A DNA stretch of 64,000 bases from an uncultured Opitutales bacterium (GTDB lineage: Bacteria; Verrucomicrobiota; Verrucomicrobiia; Opitutales; Seribacteraceae), in contig CALSTX010000003.1 in the NCBI GenBank assembly GCA_943789375.1, positions 1 to 64,000 on the forward strand. The letters run 5' to 3'. Both the position numbers and the translations under genes were made by a program. Below are positions 18,881-28,372 of the stretch, piece after piece (within the stretch, counting starts at the first letter, position 1; each line of letters starts with the position of its first letter). The notes beneath the pieces were generated by a model. It made no database searches and had not been told where the DNA came from. It saw only the letters and a program-made list of their open reading frames with translations.

Positions 18881-21694
18881 ATGAATAAATTTATTCTGTC
18901 TTTTCTAATTTTACCGCTTTTCTTGTTCAGTAAAGATTCGAATACTGTAGACTTTGCCCGGGAGGTCTTGCCAGTATTGTCGGACAAGTGTTATGCCTGT
19001 CATGGCCCCGATACCAAGAAGAAGGATTTGGTCCGTCTGGACCTTGAGGAACTGGCCAAGAAAGACCTAGGAGGTTACCATGCGATCGACCCTAAGGATT
19101 TGGAAGAAAGCGAATTGCTCTATCGTATTATTGATGAGGAAGATCCCATGCCCCCAGAGGATTTTGGCAAGACACTTTCTAAGAAAGAACAGGAGATAAT
19201 CCGCCAATGGGTATTGTCTGGTGCCGAGTATGAGGAGCATTGGTCTTTTGTTCCTCCGACCAAAGCAGGTATTGAACCCGTGGGAAATCCAATCGACCAT
19301 TTTATTGACGCTAAATTAAAGGAAGAGGGCACGAATTTTGGCAAAGAGGCGGACCGGGCCACCCTCGCAAGGCGAGCCTCGCTCATTTTGAATGGATTAC
19401 CTCCTGAACCGGCGGATTTGGATGCATTTTTAAAGGACAACGATGAAGGGGCGTATGAGCAGGTACCTCAACCGCCTACTTGCCCGCAACGATTATGGGG
19501 AACATATTGCCCGTTACTGGTTGGACGCGGTGCGCTATGGGGATACCCACGGGCTCCATCTCGATAATCGCCGGGGGATCTACCCTTACCGGGACTGGGT
19601 AGTTCGTGCCCTTAATGACAATCAACCCTTCGATGAATTTATCCAATGGCAGCTTGGCTGGCGACCTTTTGCCCAACCCAACCGAGGACCAAAAAATCGC
19701 TACCGGATATGTGCGACTCAATCCAACCACGGGAGAGGGGGGAGCAATTGCTGACAGAATTTCAGGCAAAAAATAACTTTGACCGGGTGGAAACCACCGG
19801 CACCGCCCTACTTGGATTGTCCCTGACCTGTGCACGCTGCCACACCCATAAGTACGATCCCATTACCCACGATGAATATTTCGAGTTTCTCGCTTTTTTT
19901 AATAACACCGCAGAGCATTCGATGGACCGCAATCAATATGTATACGGGGATCATTTAACCGTTGCAAAAGACCCGGTCTCGAAAAAGAAATGGGAGGATT
20001 TTTTGGGCAAGGAAGCTGCCTTTCTTAAAGAAGTTCGGGCAACCGGAAAATACAAGGGAAGTGATGAGAGCCTGGCCAAACTTGCAGATTTACTCGCACC
20101 CGATCTGTCAAAGCCGGGTAATCGAGTGAAGGCAAGTTCCCAAAATTTTCACAAAAGAAGCCAAAAGCCCGAACACGCGATTGATGACCGGTTAGATACA
20201 ATATACCTAAATCGTGATGGTAATGGCAGCGGCCTAACCATTTTCACCCCCAATGGGATCATCCATGGAATCAGTCTAACATCCGCTGCGGATCACCCAG
20301 GACGGGATCCAAAAACCTACAAACTGGAAGGGTCCACTGATGGTAAAACTTTCACTTTAATTTCCGAAGGTGATGTGCCCAGCTTTACCAAGCGCAAGCA
20401 GAAGAGAGAAATTCTCTTTGAGAACAACCAGTCTTTTACTACATACCGCCTAACCTTTCCCAAGTTATCCGATGTTTATGCAAGGTTTATGCAAATTGCC
20501 GAGATCGAGCTTTTGAAAAAACACCTGGCCGCGAAGGATGATCTGCTCGCCCGGGCCCAGCAGCTCAACAATGAACGTATACAGGGGCAAAGGAATTACC
20601 TGACCACTACGTTAATTGCTCAGGATTTACCCGAGCAAAGAAAGCGGGTCACCAAGGTTCTAGAGCGTGGAGAATACGATAAGCCTATTGGTAAACCTCT
20701 CAACCCAGGGGTCTTTTCCGTTTTAGGTGAAATGGATGCTGGCAGCCCATCGAACCGCCTCGGTTTGGCTCAAGTGGATCACTTCAGATGACCAGCCCCT
20801 GACCGCCCGCGTGTTGGTAAACCGTTTCTGGCTAATGGTGTTTGGTGATGGACTTGTGCGTACGCCCGAAGAATTTGGTTTGCAGGGAGAACATCCAACC
20901 CACCCAGAACTGCTTGACTGGATGGCGGTGGACTTTCAGGAAAACGGATGGAATCTCAAGCGATTGCTCAAACAATTCCTCACCAGTCGAACCTTTAAAC
21001 AATCCTCCGCTAGACGGTCCGATTTTCCAGACCCCGAAAATAAGTATTGGGGTAGGGGGCCATCCTACAAGCTCGATGCCGAGGTGGTTCGGGATTTATC
21101 CCTGTGGTCATCCGGATTGCTCAATCGTAAAATCGGAGGGGAGGGTTTCAAGCCTTATCAACCATCCGGTATGTGGATCGCTCTGTCTCACCCAAACAGT
21201 GATACCAAAAACTATGAGATGAATAAGGATGACAGTATTTATCGTCGCAGTCTTTACATGTACTGGAAGCGTACCTCCCCGCATCCGATGATGACTTTGT
21301 TTGATGCTCCCAGCCGGGAGTCAAGCTGTGTGCAACGCTCCCGTACCAGTACATCGCTACAGTCTCTTGCTTTGTTTAATGAGACTCAACGGATGGAAAC
21401 CGCCCGTAAGCTAGCCGAGCGATTGCTTCGGGATGAGCAAAGGATAATAACCGGATCGAGTATCTTTTCACCCTGCTTACTTCCCGCAAGCCAAGCACGG
21501 TGGAGTCCACAGCTCTGTCCACCCTATTGGACAATGCTAAGAGCAGGTTCTCCCTGTCGGAGGAGGATGCCCGCAAGGTGCTTGAACAGGGCCTCGCCCC
21601 AGTGGATGAAAAATTACCCGTAGCAGAGGTAGCCGCATGGACGCAGGTGGCCGCCACTATGCTGGCGAGTGACCCGGCCATTTTGCTTTATTAA
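18881..21694 (+). pseudogene. Planctomycete-type cytochrome c/DUF1549/DUF1553 protein, broken by five frameshifts
   Basis: Joining the frames gives a full-length ~937-residue exported protein. It has a signal peptide, a PSCyt1 haem site CYACH (C37, C40, H41) and a DUF1549 domain ([28 protein letters not shown]). A discoidin-like F5/8 C insert follows (around VKASSQNFHKR to QIAEIELL), then DUF1553 (LTARVLVNRFW, LQGEHPTHPELLDW, LFNETQRMETARKLAERLL). The frame changes by one base at about 19463, 19656, 19756 and 20774 (extra base each) and about 21447 (one base missing). There is no in-frame nonsense codon otherwise. Such proteins pair with DUF1501 proteins, as here. Function is unknown, presumably outer membrane or periplasmic redox/glycan work. 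Confidence 0.85.
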
Positions 21695-21718
21695 GATTTA
21701 TAACAGGAGACCAAGACT

Positions 21719-23214
21719 ATGAACCAGGCAGATTTATTTCTCGACGATTCCTTCCATATCAACCGCCGGCAATTCTTTGGCCGTTCCGCTCTTGGGTTGG
21801 GTACCGCCTCCATGGCCAGCCTGCTCAGTAGCGATTTATTGGGGCGTTCCGTACCCACCGAGGGTTTGCACCACAAGGCCACAGCCAAGCGGGTGATCTA
21901 CCTGTTTATGAGCGGGGGGCCCAGCCATATTGATATGTGGGACTACAAGCCCCGCTTAAGCGAGGAATATGGAAAGGATCTTCCTCCTGAAGTGCGGGAT
22001 GGGCAGCGTATTACCGGGATGACCTCCGGGCAGAAAACCCTACCGCTTGCACCCAGCAAGTTTGAATTTACAAAGTGTGATAACAATGACAAAGGCGTTT
22101 GGGTAAGCTCATTGCTCCCTTACACTTCCAAAATTACCAAAGAATTGTGTGTGGTCCATGGGACCTTTACCGAGGCAATTAATCACGACCCTGCAATTAC
22201 TTACATCCAAACGGGTAGCCAGATTCCAGGTCGTCCCAGTCTCGGTTCTTGGTTGAGCTATGGATTGGGCAGTATGAATGAGAATTTGCCCAACTATGTG
22301 GTCATGCTTGCCCGGACCAATCACCCCCAGCAGAGCCTCTTTAACCGCCTTTGGGGTACTGGTTTCATGCCATCCGACCATCAGGGTATACTTTTTCGAG
22401 CAGCAGAAAACCCTGTGCTTTATTTAAAAAATCCACAGGGAGTTACACGAGGTGACCGAAGGGCCCAGCTCGATGCTCTCGCTGCTCTTAATCAAAATCA
22501 TTATCAGGAATTTGCAGATCCCGAGGTACTTTCCCGGATCAAGCAGCATGAAATGGCCTACCGGATGCAGGCATCGATTCCTGAGCTTCATGGATATGAA
22601 GGATGAACCGGAAGAGGTTTTCGAGCTTTATGGAGAGGATGCCCGCACCCCTGGTACTTTTGCTGCTAGTTGCCTTAACGCCCGCCGCATGGCCCAGCGG
22701 GGCGTGCGCAATATCCAAATTTTTCACCGAGGGTGGGATTCTCATGGAGGTCTGCCTGCCCAGCATGGTTCGCAATGCAAGGATATTGACCAGGCTTGCT
22801 ATGGTCTAATTACTGATCTTAAACGCAAGGGCATGCTCGATGATACCTCTCGTTGTATGGGGGGGAGAATTTGGCCGCACCAATTATTGCCAGGGTAAAC
22901 TAACCCGGGAAAATTATGGCCGCGACCATCACCCCCGTGCCTTTACCACCTGGATGGCAGGTGGGGGAGTGCAACCGGGTATCACCTATGGGCAATCCGA
23001 TGAGTATGGCTATAACCTTACGGACCGTGATGGAAATGTGATACGGCCGAACAAAGACCATTGGACGCAGGACACCATGCATGTTCATGACTTGAATGCC
23101 ACAATTTTGCATCTCCTCGGAATTGATCATCGAAAACTCACCTATCGTTACCAGGGCAGGGACTTTCGCCTCACCGATATTCATGGTCATGTGATCAAAG
23201 ATATCATTGCATAA
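21719..23214 (+). pseudogene. DUF1501 family protein, broken by two frameshifts
   Basis: The rejoined reading gives ~498 residues, normal for DUF1501 (sulfatase-fold, alkaline-phosphatase-like). A Tat-like leader (NRRQFFGRSALGLG) is followed by LFMSGGPSHIDMWDYKP, HDPAITYIQTGSQIPGRPSLGSW, IFHRGWDSHGG, then [15 protein letters not shown] and a C-terminal [15 protein letters not shown]. Single extra bases at about 22589 (before MDMKDEPEEVFELYG) and 22848 (before [10 protein letters not shown]) break the frame. It starts 24 bp after the cytochrome/DUF1553 gene, the usual operon pairing. With both genes broken, the locus is very probably non-functional. Confidence 0.85.
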
Positions 23215-23384
23215 GAAGGACCTTTTCATTCCTCAATTTTCGATATTACTTTTTGAGAATCTCGAGGAGTAAAGACTCGCTTTTAGGTTTCAGACAAGCT
23301 CTGTACCCATTTATCCTTAATCCTGTAATTATTCCCTCGCTTTTATGCAAGGGTCATGCGTTTTTGGGTACATAATTTTAATAA

Positions 23385-23819
23385 ATGATGATTGATATAT
23401 TTGAAGTATCTGCTGCAGATGAGAAAACATTGAGGGCAATCAATAATTTAATTCCCCAACTTTCTCAATCTGCTTCCATAATAAATGAAGCTTACCTGTG
23501 TAAGATCCTGGAATCAGACAGAACAAAACTTTTCTTTGCTCAAGAAAAGGACAAGGTTTTGGGAATGCTTACATTAGTTTTATTTTCAATTCCAACTGGC
23601 ACCAAAGCATGGGTTGAGGATGTTGTTGTTGATCAAAGTGCAAGGGGTAAGGGGGTCGGGGTAACCCTTATGAATCATGCAGTAGGAGTGGCTGAGAATT
23701 GTGGGGCAATGAGTGTGGATCTTACCTCGCGACCTTCCCGAGAGGCTGCAAATCAACTCTACAAAAAGCTTGGATTCAGCACGCGTGAGACCAATGTTTA
23801 CCGTTTTAAGTGTAATTAA
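23385..23819 (+). CDS. GNAT family N-acetyltransferase
   Basis: 144 residues. The acetyl-CoA binding motif A reads VVDQSARGKGVGVTLMNHAV, where RGKGVG is the pyrophosphate loop. It is followed by the typical C-terminal ANQLYKKLGFSTRETNVYRF segment. The upstream half has the KVLGMLTLVLF beta strand. The acceptor substrate cannot be told. The gene is alone between the decayed locus and the thioredoxin-fold gene. The ATG at 23385 is preceded by 170 bp with no evident ORF. Confidence 0.9.
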   Translation: MMIDIFEVSAADEKTLRAINNLIPQLSQSASIINEAYLCKILESDRTKLFFAQEKDKVLGMLTLVLFSIPTGTKAWVEDVVVDQSARGKGVGVTLMNHAVGVAENCGAMSVDLTSRPSREAANQLYKKLGFSTRETNVYRFKCN

Positions 23820-23854
23820 TTCCTTTTCCTTATTTTCACCCGAACCAACTACGT

Positions 23855-25333
23855 ATGAGTGCCTCCCCCTTCATTTTTTCTTTTGTTTTATTTTTTCAAG
23901 TCAACTTGGATAAAATTCGAAATAGCGGATTTTATAAGCTAATTGAAGAAAAGTACCCAGCGATTTCACAAAGCTTGGCCCCCATGGGAACGGATGAGGA
24001 TTTTTTAAAAATCCAAAAACTAACAGGGATCAAACCCGAAGATCTCGAAGCAATTAATCTTCGATTTGAGGCCTTGGATGGTATCGAAAAGGTTGATGCT
24101 CCCACATTGGGCTCCAATATGGATTTTTTCACCTCAGCCCAAGTTAAGGGATCAATTCGATCGGATGATTTGATCGGTTATCTTCTCGATCAGTTGGAGG
24201 AAGAAAGTGGAGCTGAAGTGAGGAAACAAGCAGAAGATTCCAAACAACAAAAAGGGACCCAGACTACAATCGTCATACCAGCGGATTCATTTCATGCTTC
24301 TTTCCCTCATGAAAGTGATAAAAAGCATGCTGATTTAATGCTTGGTTTGGTTGAAGGAAAAAAGTCGTCCAACATTTTCATTGGATTAAAAAATAGAGTT
24401 TTGGATGCTATGTCTGGCAGTCAAGTGAGCCCTTTAATGACCGTTTCAGATGCGATGGCAAAAGATAGGCAAATTACCTTTGCTATGAAAATTGACCCTG
24501 CTTTATGGGATCGCCCAGAATTTGCACCCAACCCCCAAGCTCCTTTACTTGCCGGGTTGTCAAATTCAATGAAAGGTATTCGTGAAGTCGGTTTTTCTTT
24601 TAGTTTTCGTGAGAAATCTTTAGGGATTGAAATTTGTGTACATTGCGAGGATACCCAGGCTGCTCTGGGGTTATGGACTGTCGCACAAGGTGGGCTGGGC
24701 ATGGCCCAATTATCTATGGCTCAAGAAGTCGGGGTTCCATTTTCTTCGATTGTGAGCCGAATCAAAACGGAAGCAAAAGGCAAAGAAGTTTTTGTGCGCT
24801 TGGAGGTATTACCTCCTGACTTGGATGAGTTTGCAGCTCAAATAGAGTTAGCTACAAATCAAGCGGATAGGATATCGGCCAAAGTGCCCCAGCCCCCTCA
24901 ATCTCTAGTTAGGAAACAAGCCCCACCCTTTGAGATTTCGCTTCTCGAGGGTAAGAGTGTGACCCTCTCAGCTTTGAAAGGTAAAGTGGTGGTACTTGAT
25001 TTTTGGGCATCATGGTGTGGGCCCTGCGTGAAAGGCTTACCGGTTGTCAGCCAAGTTGTAAAAGAATTGGGTGGGGAAGAAGTCGTGCTATTTGCAATCA
25101 ATCAAGGAGAGTCGAAAGAGCAGATTAATACTTTTCTTAAAGCCAAAAAACTAGAATATTTAACGGTCGGGTTTGATCCTGAAAATGCTTTGGGCAAAAT
25201 ATTTCGTGTGCAAGGTATACCACAAACAGTGGTGATCGATCAAAGCGGTAAGGTTCACAGTGTTCATGTTGGATTTTCTGAGAATGTAGCCAAAAAGTTG
25301 AAGAAAGAAATCCAAGAGCTTTTGTCCAAATAG
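23855..25333 (+). CDS. Exported thioredoxin-fold (TlpA/AhpC-like) protein with unknown N-terminal domain
   Basis: 492 residues. A short hydrophobic leader (about 3-16) precedes ~330 residues of unrecognised alpha/beta sequence (from LDKIRNSGFYKLIEEKYP). Then comes a TlpA-like thioredoxin domain (about 355-492): FEISLLEGKSVTLSALKGKVVVLDFWASWCGPC carries the CGPC redox pair, and VQGIPQTVVIDQSGK holds the cis-proline. It is likely a periplasmic thiol oxidoreductase tethered to a domain that may bind a partner. The start is the only ATG giving a leader. It is 36 bp after the GNAT gene. Confidence 0.82.
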   Translation: MSASPFIFSFVLFFQVNLDKIRNSGFYKLIEEKYPAISQSLAPMGTDEDFLKIQKLTGIKPEDLEAINLRFEALDGIEKVDAPTLGSNMDFFTSAQVKGSIRSDDLIGYLLDQLEEESGAEVRKQAEDSKQQKGTQTTIVIPADSFHASFPHESDKKHADLMLGLVEGKKSSNIFIGLKNRVLDAMSGSQVSPLMTVSDAMAKDRQITFAMKIDPALWDRPEFAPNPQAPLLAGLSNSMKGIREVGFSFSFREKSLGIEICVHCEDTQAALGLWTVAQGGLGMAQLSMAQEVGVPFSSIVSRIKTEAKGKEVFVRLEVLPPDLDEFAAQIELATNQADRISAKVPQPPQSLVRKQAPPFEISLLEGKSVTLSALKGKVVVLDFWASWCGPCVKGLPVVSQVVKELGGEEVVLFAINQGESKEQINTFLKAKKLEYLTVGFDPENALGKIFRVQGIPQTVVIDQSGKVHSVHVGFSENVAKKLKKEIQELLSK

Positions 25334-25478
25334 GCCTGAGTTTCTCTCTTTTTTCTGAGATCTGAGTGAAAAATTAATGGAAGATTTGTAGCTTCCGTGT
25401 CCTAAGGAGTTAATTCCGGGCTATATGGTTTCATCTATTTTAACCACACCCCGCTAACGCCTAAAAGGAGAAAAAGCT

Positions 25479-26156
25479 ATGATGAAAGTAAATGATTTCC
25501 AAAAGTATGAAATAACCCTGCTTATTTCCTACGAAGATTACTTCAGCCTTATTTATGATACCAAATATTTACTGGAAGCGAGGTTAGGTCCAAATCGGAC
25601 CTTCATCGCGAAAAAAGCAATGTATGGCAATAGTCGTAAGAAAGCGGTGCAGAAGGCAGTTCAATGGTTTTGGAAAGACTTTAAAGGTGTACTCGGCCCA
25701 GCCAACAAAATTATGACCATTAACGACCCCTTTAACGAAGTTGTTTATGATGAGGACTTTGCCTGCAATGACTTGAATAATAAGTATTTGGATGACCAGA
25801 CAATTATCCGGGTAATTGGGCAAGCAGAGGGTGATCTCGTTCGGGATGACAGCGAAGGTTCGGCAAACCATCCAGCCAATAGTCTCAAACGAATCAAGAG
25901 AAGACGTAAGGAAAATAAACAAATTGCACCCCGATTATTTCAATCTCCCGCTGGTTTACTTTTTTACAAATCGACTGTACCCATAGCAGGCAAAGCGGCT
26001 CGTTCCAAAACTCGTTTGGTCAAGCTCTCCTCCAAAAATTTGGACAAGGCCTTGAGAGAAGTTTCCCGACGTGGTTTAAATAAGTTTGAGGGTTTTGATG
26101 AAAAAAAACAGAATAATACTCGTTCCTCATCTCGTTTATCCCAACAAGCTGCCTAG
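25479..26156 (+). CDS. Hypothetical protein with basic C-terminus, upstream of an ECF sigma gene
   Basis: 225 residues; I recognise no family. The N-terminal ~100 residues look folded and mixed alpha/beta (KYEITLLISYEDYFSLIYDTKYLLEAR, then AVQKAVQWFWKDFKG). The C-terminal half is basic and low in hydrophobic residues (SLKRIKRRRKENKQ, ending RSSSRLSQQAA), which suggests nucleic acid or ribosome binding or disorder. There is no signal peptide or membrane helix. A strong ribosome binding site (AAAAGGAG) precedes the ATG. It is 14 bp from the sigma gene, so it is probably co-transcribed with it. Confidence 0.7.
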   Translation: MMKVNDFQKYEITLLISYEDYFSLIYDTKYLLEARLGPNRTFIAKKAMYGNSRKKAVQKAVQWFWKDFKGVLGPANKIMTINDPFNEVVYDEDFACNDLNNKYLDDQTIIRVIGQAEGDLVRDDSEGSANHPANSLKRIKRRRKENKQIAPRLFQSPAGLLFYKSTVPIAGKAARSKTRLVKLSSKNLDKALREVSRRGLNKFEGFDEKKQNNTRSSSRLSQQAA

Positions 26157-26170
26157 ACACTGCTATTTTA

Positions 26171-26704
26171 ATGTCCTCTCCTTCCGACAATCGCTCTGCT
26201 GAGTTAGTTCAACTTATGATGAAGTACCAGCGTAGATTGTTTGCTTACATCCACACCCTTGTTCCTTCGAGAAGCGATGCAGAGGATATTCTACAGGAGA
26301 CCAGTCTAACCATTTGCGAAAAATTTAAGGATTTTGAAATTGGTACAAATTTTTATTCTTGGGCTTGTCAAATCGCTTATTGGAAAGTCAGAGCTGCGCG
26401 TAAAAAGTTTGCGATGTCCAAGGTTGTATTCAATCAGGAAGTTTTGGATGTTATTTCCCAGACACATGGGAAAATGGAAGAAGAACTAGATCACAGGCAT
26501 TATGCATTATCCAGGTGCTTGAAGAAATTAAACGAGCGTGACCGGCGTATGGTCCTAACCCGGTATGAGTCTGGTAAGAATGTAACGGCTGCAGCACAGG
26601 CGTGTGGACGCACCGTGCAAGGGGCTTACAAAGCTTTGAATCGAATAAGAAAAGTACTCTTTGATTGTGTGACCTTTGAGTTGTCCATGGAGCAAGCCAA
26701 ATGA
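26171..26704 (+). CDS. RNA polymerase ECF sigma factor, Rhodopirellula/Verrucomicrobium type
   Basis: 177 residues. Region 2 is RRLFAYIHTLVPSRSDAEDILQET with FYSWACQIAYWKVRAARKK. Region 4 is LKKLNERDRRMVLTRYESGKNVTAAAQACGRTVQGAYKALNRIRK. The form matches the sub-family that in Planctomycetes and Verrucomicrobiota is paired with FecR-domain proteins. Its stop overlaps the start of the FecR-LamG gene (ATGA at 26701-26704), so that protein is its likely regulator. It presumably drives a set of surface or glycan genes; no targets can be named. Confidence 0.92.
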   Translation: MSSPSDNRSAELVQLMMKYQRRLFAYIHTLVPSRSDAEDILQETSLTICEKFKDFEIGTNFYSWACQIAYWKVRAARKKFAMSKVVFNQEVLDVISQTHGKMEEELDHRHYALSRCLKKLNERDRRMVLTRYESGKNVTAAAQACGRTVQGAYKALNRIRKVLFDCVTFELSMEQAK

Positions 26705-28365
26705 AGTTGTCAGATAACGAGATTATTGAGCTTCACGACCTTTTTGATGGTCTTGTAGAGAATAACCTTTCTATTAAGGATAAAGAAAGGCTTCAGTCTC
26801 TCCTAGAAAACTCTGAGGAAGCGAGGCACTTTTACATCCGGTTTATTGATATGTCTGCAAGTTTGAAATACTATGCTGATGAGTTGCTTGGGGGTGATGA
26901 GGCAGGTCAGGGCTCGAAGTTTGCGATTACTGGCAAGGTGGTACCTTTTATTTCTCCGTTTCTTGCCGCAGCGGCGATTTTTGCGGTGGGCTTCTATATT
27001 TTTTCCTCCCTCGATACCGAGACTTCAGTTGATGATTATATTCCATTGTCTGCTAATGAAATTGTCATTGAACCCGAGAAGGTAATCACCACCGATGACA
27101 CTGTGGCGGTTTTAACCAAGTCCGTGGGGGTGAAATGGTCAAAACATACTGGTTTCCGGCCTGAGCTCGGAACCACCCTCGAACTATCAAGATTGCAAAT
27201 TCAAAAAGGGTTGGTGCAGTTGGAGTTTTTACAAGGGTCCACCGTTATCTTGGAAGGCCCTGTTGACTTTCAAATTCTGAATTCCAACGAAGGGAAACTT
27301 GCCAAGGGTAAACTCCGTGCCACCGTTCCTGAAGTCGCCCGCGGGTTTACGGTCAACCTTCCCAAGGGTAGGTTGATCGATCTGGGTACTGAGTTTGGAC
27401 TTAATGTTCATCCCGGTGGTTCAACTGAAATCTTTGTTTACAAAGGAAATGTGCTGTATCGCGGACAAAATGACAGCGATGAAGAAGTCACCCGGGAAAT
27501 CTCTGGGGGGGAGGCTCTTTTTGTTGATCCCTTCGGCTTTGCTAATTGGGTGGAAATGCCAAGTGAACCATTTATTGGTACGGCTGACTTAGCCTATCGA
27601 TCGAAGGAGGAATCGCAGGTGAGGCATGCGGCGTGGTTGGAATTGAGCAAGGAGATTTCACAAAGCGCAAGCACATCTCTTTATTATTCATTTGATAACC
27701 AGTCTCCTTGGGCCCGGGTTGTACAGAACCAATCGAGTCCTCAAAAGAGTTTCCTTAACGGTGCTATTATCGGGTGCAAGTGGAGCGAGGGAAGGTGGCC
27801 CGGGAAAGGGGCACTTTCTTTTGAAAGGCAAAACGATCGTGTACGTTTGAATTTCCATGAAAAATTGCCGACAGTTACCCTCTGCAGTTGGATTAAGATT
27901 GATAAACTTTCGAATCACTTGTCACCAATTTTATGTTCGAACAATGCATCCAGTGGTGCAGCATCTTGGTATATAAACAGGAAAGGACAGGTCGTACTAG
28001 AGGTTTTTCGGGGATCAATCAAAGACACTTATCAGTCTGCGGTTGCATTTCGTAAAGAAAGATTGGGCAAGTGGATGCATGTAGCTACGACTTATGATCT
28101 TGGATCTAAAAGAGTAAGCCACTACGCCAATGGGCGACCTTTCAGTCATGAGCAAATTAAAGGAAGTATGCCCATATCCTTTGCTAATTCTCAGCTCGGT
28201 CATTTAGGCAAAAATAGTGCTTTCTCCAAAGATATTGTTTTAAATGGCAGTGTCGATGAGTTTGTTGTTTTTAATATTGCATCCCCAGAGGCCGATATCA
28301 GGAGAATGTATGAAATTGGGTGCCCGTACGAAATGGCGAATTCTTTAGGTCCCAAATTGCCCTAG
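26701..28365 (+). CDS. FecR-domain anti-sigma/sensor with C-terminal LamG domain
   Basis: 554 residues. The cytoplasmic N-terminus (about 1-80, IIELHDLFDGLVENNLS) is followed by one membrane helix (near 83-101, ISPFLAAAAIFAVGFYIFSSL). A FecR domain follows (about 175-275, including LPKGRLIDLGTEFGLNVHPGGSTEIFVYKGNV). A LamG/concanavalin-like domain occupies about 325-540 (LYYSFDN, VTLCSWIKIDKLS, GKWMHVATTYD, GSVDEFVVFN). The protein should hold the overlapping ECF sigma factor at the membrane and sense an extracytoplasmic, perhaps glycan, signal through LamG. It converges with the methyltransferase gene 7 bp downstream. Confidence 0.9.
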   Translation: MKLSDNEIIELHDLFDGLVENNLSIKDKERLQSLLENSEEARHFYIRFIDMSASLKYYADELLGGDEAGQGSKFAITGKVVPFISPFLAAAAIFAVGFYIFSSLDTETSVDDYIPLSANEIVIEPEKVITTDDTVAVLTKSVGVKWSKHTGFRPELGTTLELSRLQIQKGLVQLEFLQGSTVILEGPVDFQILNSNEGKLAKGKLRATVPEVARGFTVNLPKGRLIDLGTEFGLNVHPGGSTEIFVYKGNVLYRGQNDSDEEVTREISGGEALFVDPFGFANWVEMPSEPFIGTADLAYRSKEESQVRHAAWLELSKEISQSASTSLYYSFDNQSPWARVVQNQSSPQKSFLNGAIIGCKWSEGRWPGKGALSFERQNDRVRLNFHEKLPTVTLCSWIKIDKLSNHLSPILCSNNASSGAASWYINRKGQVVLEVFRGSIKDTYQSAVAFRKERLGKWMHVATTYDLGSKRVSHYANGRPFSHEQIKGSMPISFANSQLGHLGKNSAFSKDIVLNGSVDEFVVFNIASPEADIRRMYEIGCPYEMANSLGPKLP

Positions 28366-28372
28366 GGTAGAG

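Noticed and set aside
19460-22850. Programmed ribosomal frameshifting in the DUF1553/DUF1501 genes
   Set aside because: Seven shifts at non-slippery sites, with no hairpin or SD-like stimulator, and both +1 and -1 type changes, make recoding implausible.
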